Assembly (NCBI GenBank): GCA_963742405.1
Contig: CAVUMB010000005.1
Coordinates: forward strand, 1-64,000
Direction: 5' to 3'
Source: JAGVSR01 sp963742405
GTDB taxonomy: Bacteria > Pseudomonadota > Alphaproteobacteria > Rhizobiales > Hyphomicrobiaceae
DNA: 64,000 bases
Below, one piece after another: positions 15,403 through 25,559 of this stretch. A model generated the notes under the pieces. That model made no database searches. It saw nothing but the letters and a program-made list of their open reading frames with translations, and was not told the DNA's origin. Each line of letters begins with the position of its first letter. The first letter of the stretch is position 1. The position numbers were made by a program, and so were the translations under genes.

Positions 15403-16459
15403 ATGCCTACCGCACCCCCAGCGAAACAGGTGGCTCCTTTCATCCGCTTTATCACTTTGTTTCTTGGTATTTGGGCCGGCGCGGCTTTGATTTCAGCGAA
15501 ATCTTCGCTGGCGGAACCTGCTGATGCAGCTGCCCCACGCGATGCGCGAGAGGTCGTCGTCGGCGCTTACATCAACGATATCCAGGAACTCGACTTTCGC
15601 ACCCAGAGCTATTCGGTTGACGTCTATGTCTGGTTTCGTTGGCGCGACAAAAACATCGACCCCTCTAAATCGTTGGAGTTCATGAACCGTTTTGCGCCCA
15701 ACGCGCACGTGCGTGATCAAATTTACGACTCCCCAAAAGCGCTACCGGATGGGACGTTTTATGCGGTTGTGCGCAACCAGGGACGGTTCTCGACCAAGCT
15801 CGCCGTTGGCAACTATCCATTCGACAAGCAGGAACTTCGGATCGAACTGGAGGATTTCGGAGCTGGGTTCGGCGTTTCTCACTTACGTTCCGGACACGAA
15901 CGCGATCACACTTTCTCCGGAAATCTATCTTCCCGGGTTCAAGATCGGCCAGCCACGGCTCCAAATTAGAGACAATCTCTATCCGACAAATTTCGGGAAT
16001 CCGACGGTCGGGGCGACGGAGACGTATTCGCGAGCCACGTTGATCGTGCCCATCGAGCGGCCTTTGACCGCGCTGGCGGTCAAGACGTTTCTGCCAATTC
16101 TCCTCATCATGGCTTGTGCGGGCCTGATCCTTTGGATACGCCCGGCTTACATCGACTCCCGTGTCGGTCTAAGCGTGACCGCCCTTCTAACGCTTCTGCT
16201 CACTCTCGTGGCGCTGCAACTTGCGAGTGGCCGCTTCCAGCCGGACGTCGACTATCTGACGATGATCGACAAAATCTATCTCGCATCCTTCGCTTTCATC
16301 ATTCTGATCCTTCTACGGGTCGTACGGGCGTCGTGGCGCGGTGACAGTAACGGCAGTGAGGCTGCAATATCGCGGACCGATCGGATCTGGTCCGCGGTCA
16401 TTGCCCTTCTCTATACGACGACAGTTGCTGCTATCATTGCGATATCCGTTGGCCTGTGA
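15403..16459 (+). CDS. Pentameric ligand-gated ion channel (GLIC/ELIC type), frameshifted
   Basis: About 350 residues in two frames. The N-terminal frame has a signal-like segment and an extracellular beta sandwich with VDVYVWFRWRDKNIDP and the NYPFDKQELRIELED motif typical of prokaryotic Cys-loop-type channels, without the cysteines of the animal receptors. The C-terminal frame holds four membrane helices (KTFLPILLIMACAGLILWI, VTALLTLLLTLVALQLAS, ASFAFIILILLRVV, AVIALLYTTTVAAIIAI). The switch is at about 15856-15880, after GAGGATTTCGGAGCTGGG. It forms an inner-membrane cation or anion channel in the family; ligand unknown. The start is uncertain. Confidence 0.82.
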
Positions 16460-16643
16460 GCGCTTCGATAAGGTCGGACATGTCCACTTGCGAACGAACG
16501 CTTTTCTCGCTTCAATGGGATGAGCAAATTGCAAAAGACCAAGGCAAACGCTGCACAAGCGTTAGCAAATTGGAAGTGCAAAAAAAATGACAGCTTGCCT
16601 GGCAACACAGCCCCATCGACCAAACCTCTACAAGGCGGATGAC

Positions 16644-17894
16644 ATGACACGTTGGCTTGCACTTTCGGCAGCAGTTCTGTTCGCTTATGCCGCCACCGGA
16701 AGCGCAGCGAAGGCCGCCGATCCGGTTGCAATCTCGACCGGCAGTGCGGGCGGACTCTACTACGCGGCTGGCGAAGCCATTTGCAAAGCGATTGCCGCGA
16801 GATCGCCGACATCGGTGTCCAACTGCTCTGTCTTGGTCAGCCGGGGTTCGATGGCCAACATCCTCGCGCTCGATGGTGTCAAAGTTCCTTTCGCGATCGT
16901 GCAATCCGACGTCCAGTACAACGTCGTCACCGGGGGCGGATTGTTCGCAACTTTGGGCGCAGATTCGAACCTTCGCTCGGTCTTCTCTTTGCACGGCGAG
17001 GCCTTCACAGTGCTCGTGCGCGCCGGAAGCGGGCTGGTGAGTATTGACGATCTGAAGACAAAGAAGTTCAGCGCGGGCCGAATTGGAACCGGAACACGGG
17101 AGGCAGCGGAGGCCTTGTTCGACGTCCTCGGCTGGTCACCCGAGGATCGGAAAAATTTGGTTGATGTCGCGGTTGGCGAACAATCGGCGGCGTTGTGCGC
17201 GGGCCAGGTCGATGCCATTGCCTATCTGATTGGCCACCCCTCGCCCATCGTCACTGCGGCCACGGAAGCCTGCCCTGTTGAATTGTTGCCGGTGCCGAAA
17301 GAGGCGGTCGAAGGGCTGACAAAGAAGCTGCTGTACTACCGGCCGGCCACGATTTCGGCCGGCACCTATAAGGGAAGCAACAAGCCGGTTCCAACAGTCG
17401 GCCTGCGCTCAGCCGTTGTCACCCGAGCTGAGGTGCCCGACCGCGTTGTCCTCGACGTCGTCGCTGCCGTGTTCGGCAACCTGCAAAGCATTCGAGACGC
17501 AGCCCCTGCATTTGCCGGTCTGATTCCCGCTGAAATGAGTACGCAGGGATTGATCGCGCCATTGCATCCCGCAGCTCTGGAATACTTCCGCGCTCAGGGC
17601 CTGCCAACACCGTCAATCGAGATTGTGCCCGCCACGAATTCGGCCATCGACGAGAATGTCGGCGGTTTGAATAGCGCAGTGAAGATTGACCCCAAGTTGC
17701 CCGCGCCCGTCGTCAAGCAAGGCTCGACACAGCCGATACAGAAACCAGCGCATAATTCCGTTCCAGTGGGCCCCGGCAACAAGTGGGAACTGCAAACCGG
17801 TACTCGGGATTTGAATGATCCCGCACTCAGCGGCAGCACAACGTTGCCCGACGCCGATGGCAACTTCCGTCTTCGTGTGCCGGCCCCGCAGTAG
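16644..17894 (+). CDS. TAXI family TRAP-type solute-binding protein
   Basis: 416 residues. Signal peptide (cut after AKA, before ADPVAIST) and a TAXI-type periplasmic binding fold: ISTGSAGGLYYAAGEAICKA, SRGSMANILAL, FAIVQSDVQYNV, GRIGTGTREAAEAL. A proline-rich extension of about 85 residues follows the fold. No TRAP membrane subunit is nearby, so it is an orphan binding protein. It lies 184 bases after the ion channel gene, same strand. ATG 16644 is chosen since it begins the signal peptide (MTRWLALSAAVLFAYAATG) and AAGGCGG precedes it. Confidence 0.85.
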   Translation: MTRWLALSAAVLFAYAATGSAAKAADPVAISTGSAGGLYYAAGEAICKAIAARSPTSVSNCSVLVSRGSMANILALDGVKVPFAIVQSDVQYNVVTGGGLFATLGADSNLRSVFSLHGEAFTVLVRAGSGLVSIDDLKTKKFSAGRIGTGTREAAEALFDVLGWSPEDRKNLVDVAVGEQSAALCAGQVDAIAYLIGHPSPIVTAATEACPVELLPVPKEAVEGLTKKLLYYRPATISAGTYKGSNKPVPTVGLRSAVVTRAEVPDRVVLDVVAAVFGNLQSIRDAAPAFAGLIPAEMSTQGLIAPLHPAALEYFRAQGLPTPSIEIVPATNSAIDENVGGLNSAVKIDPKLPAPVVKQGSTQPIQKPAHNSVPVGPGNKWELQTGTRDLNDPALSGSTTLPDADGNFRLRVPAPQ

Positions 17895-17953
17895 CCCGGT
17901 TGTCGTCACAGCGCTGCAAACGTCATGAAGCGCCTGTCCACAACTGGAATTTA

Positions 17954-20056
17954 TTACTCCGCGATGATCTTCTCCGGCATCGCCTGGTAGGCGTCTGTAT
18001 GCGCAAGCGTCGCGGTTCGAGCCTTGGTGCCGGGCATGATTTCGAAGCGCGGGTCGAAGTCGACCATCGTTGCGCCCAGCTTGCCCAAGATCGAGATGTC
18101 GCCCTCGAATGTCGCCTTGCCTTCCGCGATCTGCGCTTCCAGAGTCTTTGCGCCCATCATCGTCAGCTCAAGATCGGCCCGGTTGATCGTCAACGTGAGA
18201 TCCGCCTTTTCCGCTTGATAGCCCTGAATGTTGGTCAAGGTCGCGTTCTCCAGTTCGACGATAAATTTCTCCCCGTTGTCCGGCGTGATCAGGTTCATTG
18301 TAAACCGCATGTCTTCGGCCTTGCGGCTGTCCATGCGAATGCCGAGGAAGTTCAAAAACAACTCGGTCGTCATCGCACGGATCACGTCCGGCGAACTCGT
18401 GCTGGCGGTTTCACCTTGCGGGATTCCTGATCGCAATTCGTAGGCGGCGGCAAGAAAGCTGTTTCGGAGCCCCGGGTTTTCCTGCTGGTATCCAATTTGT
18501 TCGAAAATGTCGGCCAGGAGATCTTTGGCGTCGGCATTTGCGGGCTCCGCCTGCACCAACTTGTTCATGATCTCCGAAGCGAGAAGATATTGCCCCGCGT
18601 CGTGCAGCTCCTGCGCCTTGGCCATGATCTTGGCTGATCCGCCCATCATCTCGACATAGAGCGGGGCGGAGTCTTCCGGTGACAACGGAATGAGAGTCGC
18701 AGGGTTGCAATCCCAGTATCCCAGAAAGCGTTGGATCACACCGCGCGCATTGTTCTCCGCCGACCCGTGATATCCCCGACAATGCCATTGCTGCAGAATA
18801 CTCTTGGGCAATTCATAGACGTTATGGATCTGGTTGATTGTCACGCCCTGATTGGCAAAATGCAGCACTTGATTATTCATATGGGCGTAAAGATCGCGCT
18901 GCGCGCGCAACACTTCCTGGATGCGGGCGTTGCCCCACCGCGGCCAATGGTGCGAGGCGAACATGACCTCAGCCTCGAAACCGAAGCGGTACAGGGCCTC
19001 GCCGATGTACTTCGACCAATTGAGCGGATCGCGCACGGGAGCGCCGCGCAGCGTGTAGATGTTGTGCAGCGAAGAAACGACGTTCTCAGCCATCCAGAGC
19101 GCCTTCATCTCGGGGATGTAGGTGTTCATCTCACGCGGCGCTTCGGTATTCGGCGTGTTCTGGAAAATCATTCGAACGCCATCGACCTCGAACTCTTCGA
19201 TCGAATCGGTGACGAAGCGATTTGGCGCGATCAGCCCGACCGCACCCGCCGACACGGCTTGGCCTAGCCCCTGGCCGACATACCCATGCGGGCTGGCTGG
19301 CAGCAGCAATCCATATTGGTAGAACAAACGACAATTCATCGCGTTGCCGGCATAGACGTTCTCCGAAATCGTGAACGACATGAATTCGGCCGGCGCGATG
19401 ACAGCGATTTTGCCCGAGCGCACGTCTGCTTCGTCAATGAGTCCGCGTACGCCGCCCCAATGGTCACCGTGGGTATGCGAGTAGATCACCGCTGAGACGG
19501 GCAGGCCTTCGCCCTTGTGCTCCTGAAAAAGTTTCCAGGCCGCACGGACAGGTTCAGCCGAAACGAGCGGATCGAAAACGATCCATCCCGTCTTGCCTCG
19601 CACGAAGGTGATGTCGGAAAGGTCAAAGCCGCGGACCTGATAAATGCCCGGCATGACTTCGTAGAGGCCATAGTTGTTGTTCAGCTTGGACTGACGCAGC
19701 AGCGAGGGGTGAATGCTGTCGAAGTCGTCGCGTTCATCTAGAAATTCAAAGCGCTTCATGTCCCACGCCACATGACCGGCATCGGCCTTGATCTGCAGAT
19801 CCTTCATCTCTGCGATCAGGCCTTTCTTCTGCTCGTCCAGATCTTGCGTGTCGTGGAACGGAAGCGTCGCTTTGGACTTCTTCAAGATGTCCGTTGTAAA
19901 TTTCGAAGGCGCTTTTCCCTTTGGGTGAAAATGTCCGGCGAGCGGGGCGGCTGCTTCTGCCCGCGCCATGTGTCCTTCAAGAACGAAACTTGATCCAATT
20001 GCAAATGCTGCGCCCGCCGCGGGAATGGTCTCAAGAAATTGGCGCCTGGTCGTCAT
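17954..20056 (-). CDS. Tat-exported alkylsulfatase (SdsA1/BDS1 type)
   Basis: 700 residues. A Tat signal (TTRRQFLETIP, then a hydrophobic stretch) sends it to the periplasm. The metallo-beta-lactamase domain has SHTHGDHWGG at about residue 195 and further metal ligands in the APREMNTY and FASHHWPRW regions. An alkylsulfatase dimerisation domain (about 400-540) and an SCP2-like C-terminal domain follow. Class III enzymes of this type release sulfate from primary alkyl sulfates such as SDS. Length and domain order match the family. The TAXI gene converges on it. Confidence 0.9.
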   Translation of the reverse strand: MTTRRQFLETIPAAGAAFAIGSSFVLEGHMARAEAAAPLAGHFHPKGKAPSKFTTDILKKSKATLPFHDTQDLDEQKKGLIAEMKDLQIKADAGHVAWDMKRFEFLDERDDFDSIHPSLLRQSKLNNNYGLYEVMPGIYQVRGFDLSDITFVRGKTGWIVFDPLVSAEPVRAAWKLFQEHKGEGLPVSAVIYSHTHGDHWGGVRGLIDEADVRSGKIAVIAPAEFMSFTISENVYAGNAMNCRLFYQYGLLLPASPHGYVGQGLGQAVSAGAVGLIAPNRFVTDSIEEFEVDGVRMIFQNTPNTEAPREMNTYIPEMKALWMAENVVSSLHNIYTLRGAPVRDPLNWSKYIGEALYRFGFEAEVMFASHHWPRWGNARIQEVLRAQRDLYAHMNNQVLHFANQGVTINQIHNVYELPKSILQQWHCRGYHGSAENNARGVIQRFLGYWDCNPATLIPLSPEDSAPLYVEMMGGSAKIMAKAQELHDAGQYLLASEIMNKLVQAEPANADAKDLLADIFEQIGYQQENPGLRNSFLAAAYELRSGIPQGETASTSSPDVIRAMTTELFLNFLGIRMDSRKAEDMRFTMNLITPDNGEKFIVELENATLTNIQGYQAEKADLTLTINRADLELTMMGAKTLEAQIAEGKATFEGDISILGKLGATMVDFDPRFEIMPGTKARTATLAHTDAYQAMPEKIIAE

Positions 20057-20252
20057 GCTGCACTCCCGCTGGATTGAATTTTGAGGACGAGGGAAGACGG
20101 CTCTGCTGGGTTACTTCAGCTCAACAAGCTGCGAGTTGCTTTGCCGTTTGAGTACTCCGGCAACCACCGCTGCGGACGATTGCAGTGTTGTCATTTGACC
20201 GTCGGTTGATCACGTACCGGTCATCAACAGAGGCGCCGGATTTAGCGTCGAT

Positions 20253-20284
20253 GCAGTTTGGCGGCCGGAAAGCCGCCAAACTGC
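20253..20284 (-). terminator. Strong hairpin terminator
   Basis: Perfect 13-base stem GCAGTTTGGCGGC (20253-20265) and GCCGCCAAACTGC (20272-20284), six-base loop. It lies 14 bases past the stop of the minus-strand gene at 20298. No gene is seen in 20057-20252, which should hold the alkylsulfatase promoter. Confidence 0.75.
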
Positions 20285-20297
20285 GTTTCACAACCAG

Positions 20298-20591
20298 CTA
20301 CTTTTCTGCAGGCGGATTAGCCGGTGCATTCATCTCAGGGGTAGCGCCGCTCATGCCTTTGGTGGCTGGAAGCGCGCCCTCGTCACCCATCCTCTTTCGT
20401 GTGCCGATTTCGGCGGGAGCCGTCGCGCCCATTTCCGGTGCCGCACCCTTTGCCGTCGGCGGCAACTTGCCCTCATCGCCCATCGTCTTGGGCGGCGCAA
20501 TCGGGGTTGAACGTTCATCTTGAGCTTGCGCTCCGCTCAAGAGTGCGCCGAGACCTACGAGCAATGCGGCGGCACTTAACATGCGTTTCAT
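20298..20591 (-). CDS. Small secreted repeat protein, function unknown
   Basis: 97 residues with a signal peptide (MKRMLSAAALLVGLGALLSG, cut near AQA/QDE). The mature part is Pro/Ala/Gly-rich and holds an internal duplication: MGDEGKLPPTAKGAAPEM and MGDEGALPATKGMSGATPEM. It is probably disordered in the periplasm. GGAGG precedes the ATG. It lies upstream of the alkylsulfatase on the same strand but is separated from it by a strong terminator. Confidence 0.68.
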   Translation of the reverse strand: MKRMLSAAALLVGLGALLSGAQAQDERSTPIAPPKTMGDEGKLPPTAKGAAPEMGATAPAEIGTRKRMGDEGALPATKGMSGATPEMNAPANPPAEK

Positions 20592-20697
20592 TTTTTTTCC
20601 TCCATCACTTCAGGTTTTGAGGGGATTATTTATTTACCAGCCCTAGGCTCCCCCTCTGCGCCTATGGTTGATCCCGTTTGAAGACCAGAAAGGCGGA

Positions 20698-21660
20698 CTA
20701 TCGAACATTGTTCTTCTCGCCCTTCCGCAGTCGCGTTTCTTTTGAACCAAAATATGCTTTTTCACGAGTCACCGAATGATCGACAAAAGCCGTGGCGCTC
20801 GGGCTCAGCGAACGGTCGCGCAAATGCATTATTCCGTAGTTCGTTTTTAAGCTGGGCGCATCGAATGGAATGACGTAAAAACCCTCAGTCGCATTGATAT
20901 TAATCAATTGAGCGACAGGAGCTATTCCGATGGTGTCGGTTTCCTTGACGATGCGCAGGCAAACATCGAAGGTTTGACAGGATATCTGCGGCTCGAAGTA
21001 CTTGCCGTTTGGCGCCAGCTTGCCCAGTAGACGGGTGCCGCCAAAATGCTCGGCTGCTCTCAGCGGCAACTTGGTCCCCGCCATGGGATATTCCCCGATG
21101 TGCTCTATCGTCGGATTTTTCAGGTTGGTAACGGGGTGGTTACTCCTGCAGAAGAAGCGGAGTGGCCGTTGCGGCAGCGGTATCACCGCGATGTCAACGT
21201 GACGTTGAATGTCTTCGACGATTTCGCCGATCGCCAGTTCGATGTTCTGACTGACCAACTGCGGGATCAGCTCCCACCATTCATATGTCGAGACGTGAAT
21301 TTCGATTGATGGATGCTTGGCGAGGAGAGCTATGACGGCGTCGGGCATCCACGTCTGCGCAACCAGAGGCCCAACCCCCACTTTCAGCTCAGCTCGTTCG
21401 AGGCCCTCATAGGCACGTACCTCATTCTTCAGGTCTTCGACACATCGCGATATCTGCCGCGCGCGGTCGATGGCAATCTCGCCGATTGTTGTCGGGAAAA
21501 CGCCGTGGCGTGTCCGATCAAATAACTTCGCGCCCAGCGAATTCTCGAGCTCTTGAATGCCTCGGGTGAGGGTCGGTTGAGAAATGCCCAACTGCTTGGA
21601 CGCCCGAGCAAAATTGCGATGGGCATGAAGCGCAAGGGCATATTCGAAGAGTTCGATCAT
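20698..21660 (-). CDS. LysR-type transcriptional regulator
   Basis: 320 residues. The winged helix-turn-helix is at the N-terminus (FARASKQLGISQPTLTRGIQ and ELENSLGAKLFDRTRHGVFP), followed by a periplasmic-binding-like effector domain. It is divergent from the OmpA-like gene, and the intergenic region 21661-21847 could hold its operator. Its target may be that gene or the small secreted protein and alkylsulfatase genes downstream; neither is shown by sequence. Confidence 0.88.
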   Translation of the reverse strand: MIELFEYALALHAHRNFARASKQLGISQPTLTRGIQELENSLGAKLFDRTRHGVFPTTIGEIAIDRARQISRCVEDLKNEVRAYEGLERAELKVGVGPLVAQTWMPDAVIALLAKHPSIEIHVSTYEWWELIPQLVSQNIELAIGEIVEDIQRHVDIAVIPLPQRPLRFFCRSNHPVTNLKNPTIEHIGEYPMAGTKLPLRAAEHFGGTRLLGKLAPNGKYFEPQISCQTFDVCLRIVKETDTIGIAPVAQLININATEGFYVIPFDAPSLKTNYGIMHLRDRSLSPSATAFVDHSVTREKAYFGSKETRLRKGEKNNVR

Positions 21661-21847
21661 AGTGCTGTTTCTGTATTGCGGAACACAGGATGTGAATTGC
21701 CGGAACCGGTTTCAATGCAATTGCGCGGCAAAGATCGAGCGAATCAAGAGAAATATTTATCGTCGCCGTGGCCATGGGAGGTGACACGCGGATGATGGTC
21801 ATGCAGAAGAATTGCCGCGAATGGCCGCTGTTTGGGGACTGAACATT

Positions 21848-22998
21848 ATGACAAAAAAAATTTTTCCAGGTTTCGTCGCAGCTTACAGTGCAGTGCGCGT
21901 GCTCATCATAAAATTCCGTTTTGACCGTCTCCTGGCAGAAGCCGATCAGAACATTCAACTCCCTCACTGTTTTCTTTTTCTCTGTGTTTGTTCGCTTTTA
22001 TTTGCAGGCACGCCGGGCGGAGCGAATGCGCAGCAAGGTGCCGGGCCATTTGTCATGCACCCAGGTAAAGTGCTCACGACCAATTTTACCAACGAGTTCG
22101 GCCAAGACGCGGATGCCAGAACAGAGATAATCACCGCAACGCCCGAGGCCGTCGGTCTTCAATACAGCAGTACCCGCGGCCTGTTTACACGCCGCGATAT
22201 CCTTATCCGCGACCGGCAATCGGCCCGGACTTACGTGCTTGGGTATTCGACAAGAATGCCGACGGTCATTCCAGGTTCGACGTCGCTTGGCCTTTCATCG
22301 GACCTCCTTCGCGAGTTGAGATCGACCGGAAGGGCCAATCTCACACTCATCCACTCCGAAAATCTCGATCGGATCGAGTGTAATCTGGTGGCAACCGGCG
22401 TCGATGTGAGAGTGCCAGTGATCATCGAGGATCGAATATTGGACGTGCCGACGGTTCAGGCGCGTGTCAACTGTGGCTCGGGCAATCGCACCGGAACCGG
22501 CCAGTTTGTTGTCGCAAATGATATCAACAACCCAGTACTTATTGAATCGACGCTGAACTTCAGCTGGGAAAGAAGGCCTAGAACGAACCGGGTGACACGC
22601 ATCGTGGCTGGTCTTGGTCTGCAATCCGAGATGAGGCAGGCGCTCGACACGCTCGGCACTTACGACGTCTATGGCCTGCTGTTCGACTTCGACAAGTCTC
22701 AATTGCGCCCAGAGACGGCGCAATTGGTGCGCGAAATCGCTGTGATGCTGCAGCAGAATCCCGGCTGGACCATTCTCGTTGCGGGCCATACCGAACTCGA
22801 CCGGCGGAGCCGAACACAACATGCGGCTCTCGCGTCAACGTGCAGAATTCGGTCGTGCAGGCGTTGATCAGCAACGGCGTCGCGGCGAACCGCTTGCAAT
22901 CGGTCGGCCATGGCATGTCAAAGCCCAAGGCCGACAATGCGACGCTGGCTGGCCGCGCCATCAACCGCCGCGTCGAATTCCGCCGAACGGATCGCTGA
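21848..22998 (+). CDS. OmpA-family envelope protein, frameshifted
   Basis: About 380 residues. A long N-terminal stretch leads to a hydrophobic segment (FLFLCVCSLLFAG, then GGANAQ), followed by a beta-rich periplasmic domain of about 180 residues. The C-terminal OmpA peptidoglycan-binding domain has DVYGLLFDFDKSQLRPETAQ and WTILVAGHT. The frame then changes at about 22795 (STGGAEHNMRLSRQRAEF) and again at about 22850 (VVQALISNGVAANRL to NRRVEFRRTDR, stop 22998). All three parts align with the family in order, so two small indels explain the break. ATG 21848 is one of several possible starts. Confidence 0.78.
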
Positions 22999-23016
22999 AG
23001 ACGCAGCTACGGCGGC

Positions 23017-23739
23017 TCATGGTGTCGTGGTGATGATCGTGCGGTCCCCGTCACTGTGAAGGATCAACGCGCCGTCGGCGGCGATCGAGAACCGCGAAAC
23101 GCGTTCAAGCAATTCGAGGAAGAGTTGCTCCTGCTTCATCACAGGTTCTTCGCACGCCATCATCGACGACATGCCTTTGCTGATCGAAAGTCCTTCGCCG
23201 GTCAAGGTGTAGGCCGCATTGAATCGGTTGCACGATCCAAGCCCGCTGACGCTGCCGTCCGTTGCAAACGTCAGCGTGATATGCGGCTCGGCCAGAACCG
23301 GTTGTCCGGCAAGACGGGCGACCATCCATTCCCGTCCCTGAAGAAGACTGGCAGGGTCCCCACCGCAGCCTGTTAGCCGTTGTTTTCCGAGTGTGACGGT
23401 GACCTGCTCAGGTCGCGGCATTCCGGTCATGGTGTCGACGCAGACCACGGACTTCACGGCCACCTCGATCGGTTCGCCGCCAACCGATGCGACGTAGCGA
23501 ACCATCTGGTCGTCGCCCTTTATGGCGGGCGGCACTGCAAAACGGACCCGATTGGCACCGAAATCAGTTTCAAGCGTCATTTCTCCGCCTGTCCGAGAGA
23601 GGGACCACGACGGTTCATGACCGCCCGCACGCCACTGTACCGGAGAAGCAGCGGCACCCTGTATCCAGACGAAACCGGCAACGCTATAGGCCAGCAAGGC
23701 CGCAAACGCGTGCAGATATCCACCGCTGCTCGTTGTCAT
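23017..23739 (-). CDS. META domain (HslJ-like) secreted protein
   Basis: 240 residues. An N-terminal signal anchor (LHAFAALLAYSVAGFVWIQG) is followed by a domain of about 100 residues (PSWSLSRTGGEMTLETDFG, VCVDTMTGMPRPEQVTV) like the one found with META in periplasmic proteins. The C-terminal META domain has GREWMVARLAG, SVSGLGSCNRFNAAY and MSSMMACEEPVMKQEQLFL, which match closely. Members include HslJ, linked to heat and novobiocin response. ATG 23739 is preferred since GAGG precedes it. The OmpA-like gene converges on it. Confidence 0.83.
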   Translation of the reverse strand: MTTSSGGYLHAFAALLAYSVAGFVWIQGAAASPVQWRAGGHEPSWSLSRTGGEMTLETDFGANRVRFAVPPAIKGDDQMVRYVASVGGEPIEVAVKSVVCVDTMTGMPRPEQVTVTLGKQRLTGCGGDPASLLQGREWMVARLAGQPVLAEPHITLTFATDGSVSGLGSCNRFNAAYTLTGEGLSISKGMSSMMACEEPVMKQEQLFLELLERVSRFSIAADGALILHSDGDRTIITTTP

Positions 23740-23849
23740 TGAAAACCTCGGACTTCGTTGAACTTGTAAATTCTGCAAACCCGAAAAAATTGCGGGTCAG
23801 CAGCGAAGTGGTCCAGCGCTCACCGAACTCGGTGTCATTCGAACGTGCC

Positions 23850-24458
23850 TTAAACAACGATGACCCGGGCCCCGTCGCGCACGGTCCCGAACAGTTCGAA
23901 GACGTGTTCATTCAACATGCGAATGCACCCGGACGATGCGAACTTACCGATGCTCCACGGCTCGTGGGTCCCGTGAATGCGGTAGAGGGTATCCCGGCCA
24001 TCCCGGTAAAGGTAAAGGGCTCGCGCTCCCATTGGATTGCGGGGCCCTCCAGGCACATGGGACGGCAGTGTCGGGTCGCGCCGCCTCATGTTGGCGGTTG
24101 GCGTCCAACCGGGCCATTTTGCCCTTCGAGCGATGATCGCTTCACCACTCCAGCGCCGACCATCGCGGCCAACGGCTATTCCAAATCGGATCGCGCTCCC
24201 CGGCCTGTCAATATAGTAGAGCATCCGCTCCTGCTTATTGATGAGGATTGTTCCAACGGTCTCACGCCCAGAATACGCGACCGACTGCCGGTGAAATCGC
24301 TCAGGAATCTTTTTCTTATCGACCAATTTGATATCGAACGGCCGGTCAGGAATTTTCCCGATATACCAATCGGACCGCGCAGCCGATACGTCGCGTGGAA
24401 AAATGAACGCAGCGGTCGAACCGATCAAAAAGCCGCGTCGATCGAGTAAGAAGCTCAT
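23850..24458 (-). CDS. L,D-transpeptidase (YkuD domain)
   Basis: 202 residues. A signal sequence (LLDRRGFLIGSTAAFIF, Tat-like with RRGFL) precedes a YkuD domain. The catalytic block reads YRIHGTHEPWSIGKFASSG then CIRM, giving the His and the active Cys. The enzymes make 3-3 peptidoglycan cross-links or tether proteins to the wall in the periplasm. ATG 24458 is chosen as AGGGG lies about six bases upstream; ATG 24464 is the alternative. Confidence 0.88.
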   Translation of the reverse strand: MSFLLDRRGFLIGSTAAFIFPRDVSAARSDWYIGKIPDRPFDIKLVDKKKIPERFHRQSVAYSGRETVGTILINKQERMLYYIDRPGSAIRFGIAVGRDGRRWSGEAIIARRAKWPGWTPTANMRRRDPTLPSHVPGGPRNPMGARALYLYRDGRDTLYRIHGTHEPWSIGKFASSGCIRMLNEHVFELFGTVRDGARVIVV

Positions 24459-24665
24459 ATGCATCCCCTGCCAATTGCGGCCAAGATTGGCATTCGGGAG
24501 GATTAATCGCAAGGTGGACGGAGGCCGCTGACCGAAGTCACTGCCGCAAGGCGATCGAGAGCTCCTCGACGTCGCCGTTCCCGGGAGCGCGGCCGTGAGC
24601 GATGGGTTGCGACCGATCGAATGCAAACCGCGCTCAACGTTGATCATCAATCGCGTTGTGGAATT

Positions 24666-25559
24666 TTAGAACCGTAGTGTTGCACCAACGACGGGCCCCT
24701 GCTGCAGCGCGTCAATTTCGTAACGGTTCGTACCCGACCCTTGCGAGTAATCAACGGACAGCGCGCGGTAGCCCAAATAGCCGTCGATCACGTAATTGTC
24801 CGAAACGCACATTTCGAAGTCATAGGTCGCGATGACCTGCCACGAAAACTCGCTGCCGACATCAAATCCGCCCACGTCACCCCGCAGCGTTAGGTTCTGT
24901 CCCGGTGCTAATTGTTGCCGAAGTCGCGCGCCGATGAACGGATCAACCCAGTCTACCGATCCTGATCTTGCGAAGACGCGGCCCGGTTCTAGATCAAGGC
25001 CAAGATTTCCGTTTAAGGACACGTCCGCCGATACCGTCGTGTCCTGGTGCCAGTAGCGCCCGCCCGCTAAGACGTCAAAAGCGGAGGGGCCCCAGCCAGC
25101 GTGCGTCCCTGACCAGATCTCGTAGGCGGCTCCGACTTCGATGATGGCCTGTTCGTAGTCAGCGCTCACGTTTCCGCTCAGTGTGGCAGCACCTAACGGT
25201 CCCGTTTTTGCAAAGTCGCCTGAGCCAGAAAGTTTCGCATAGGCGATATCATTGAACAGGGTGACACGACCGTTGCGCGCTTCCGCATAGCTGAACCAAG
25301 CCGGAATTCCCGACCAGTCAAGCGCATCGAGCACCTGCCCCGGCGTAACATCCACATCGAACGTCCGTCCCTTGACCGTTAAATCCCCCGAGATCCAAGG
25401 AAGCCAACCGTAGGTCGTAAATGAGAAGTTCCAACCGTCGGCCGCACCATGCGGCGCCGTCGAAGCAATGTCAGCGGCGCGCAATTCGCCGCTCTCCACC
25501 GCTTGCAACGAGATCAGCAACAATCCAAAGGCCGCCCATCTCGACTGTCTTTTTTTCAT
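24666..25559 (-). CDS. Outer membrane beta-barrel protein
   Basis: 297 residues with a signal peptide (WAAFGLLLISLQAV to LRAAD) and alternating beta strands ending in Phe (GPVVGATLRF), the hallmark of an outer-membrane barrel. Motifs such as WNFSFTTYGWLPWISGDLTV and GGRYWHQDTTVS recall a family of uncharacterised barrels near 30 kDa. Cargo unknown. Confidence 0.78.
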   Translation of the reverse strand: MKKRQSRWAAFGLLLISLQAVESGELRAADIASTAPHGAADGWNFSFTTYGWLPWISGDLTVKGRTFDVDVTPGQVLDALDWSGIPAWFSYAEARNGRVTLFNDIAYAKLSGSGDFAKTGPLGAATLSGNVSADYEQAIIEVGAAYEIWSGTHAGWGPSAFDVLAGGRYWHQDTTVSADVSLNGNLGLDLEPGRVFARSGSVDWVDPFIGARLRQQLAPGQNLTLRGDVGGFDVGSEFSWQVIATYDFEMCVSDNYVIDGYLGYRALSVDYSQGSGTNRYEIDALQQGPVVGATLRF

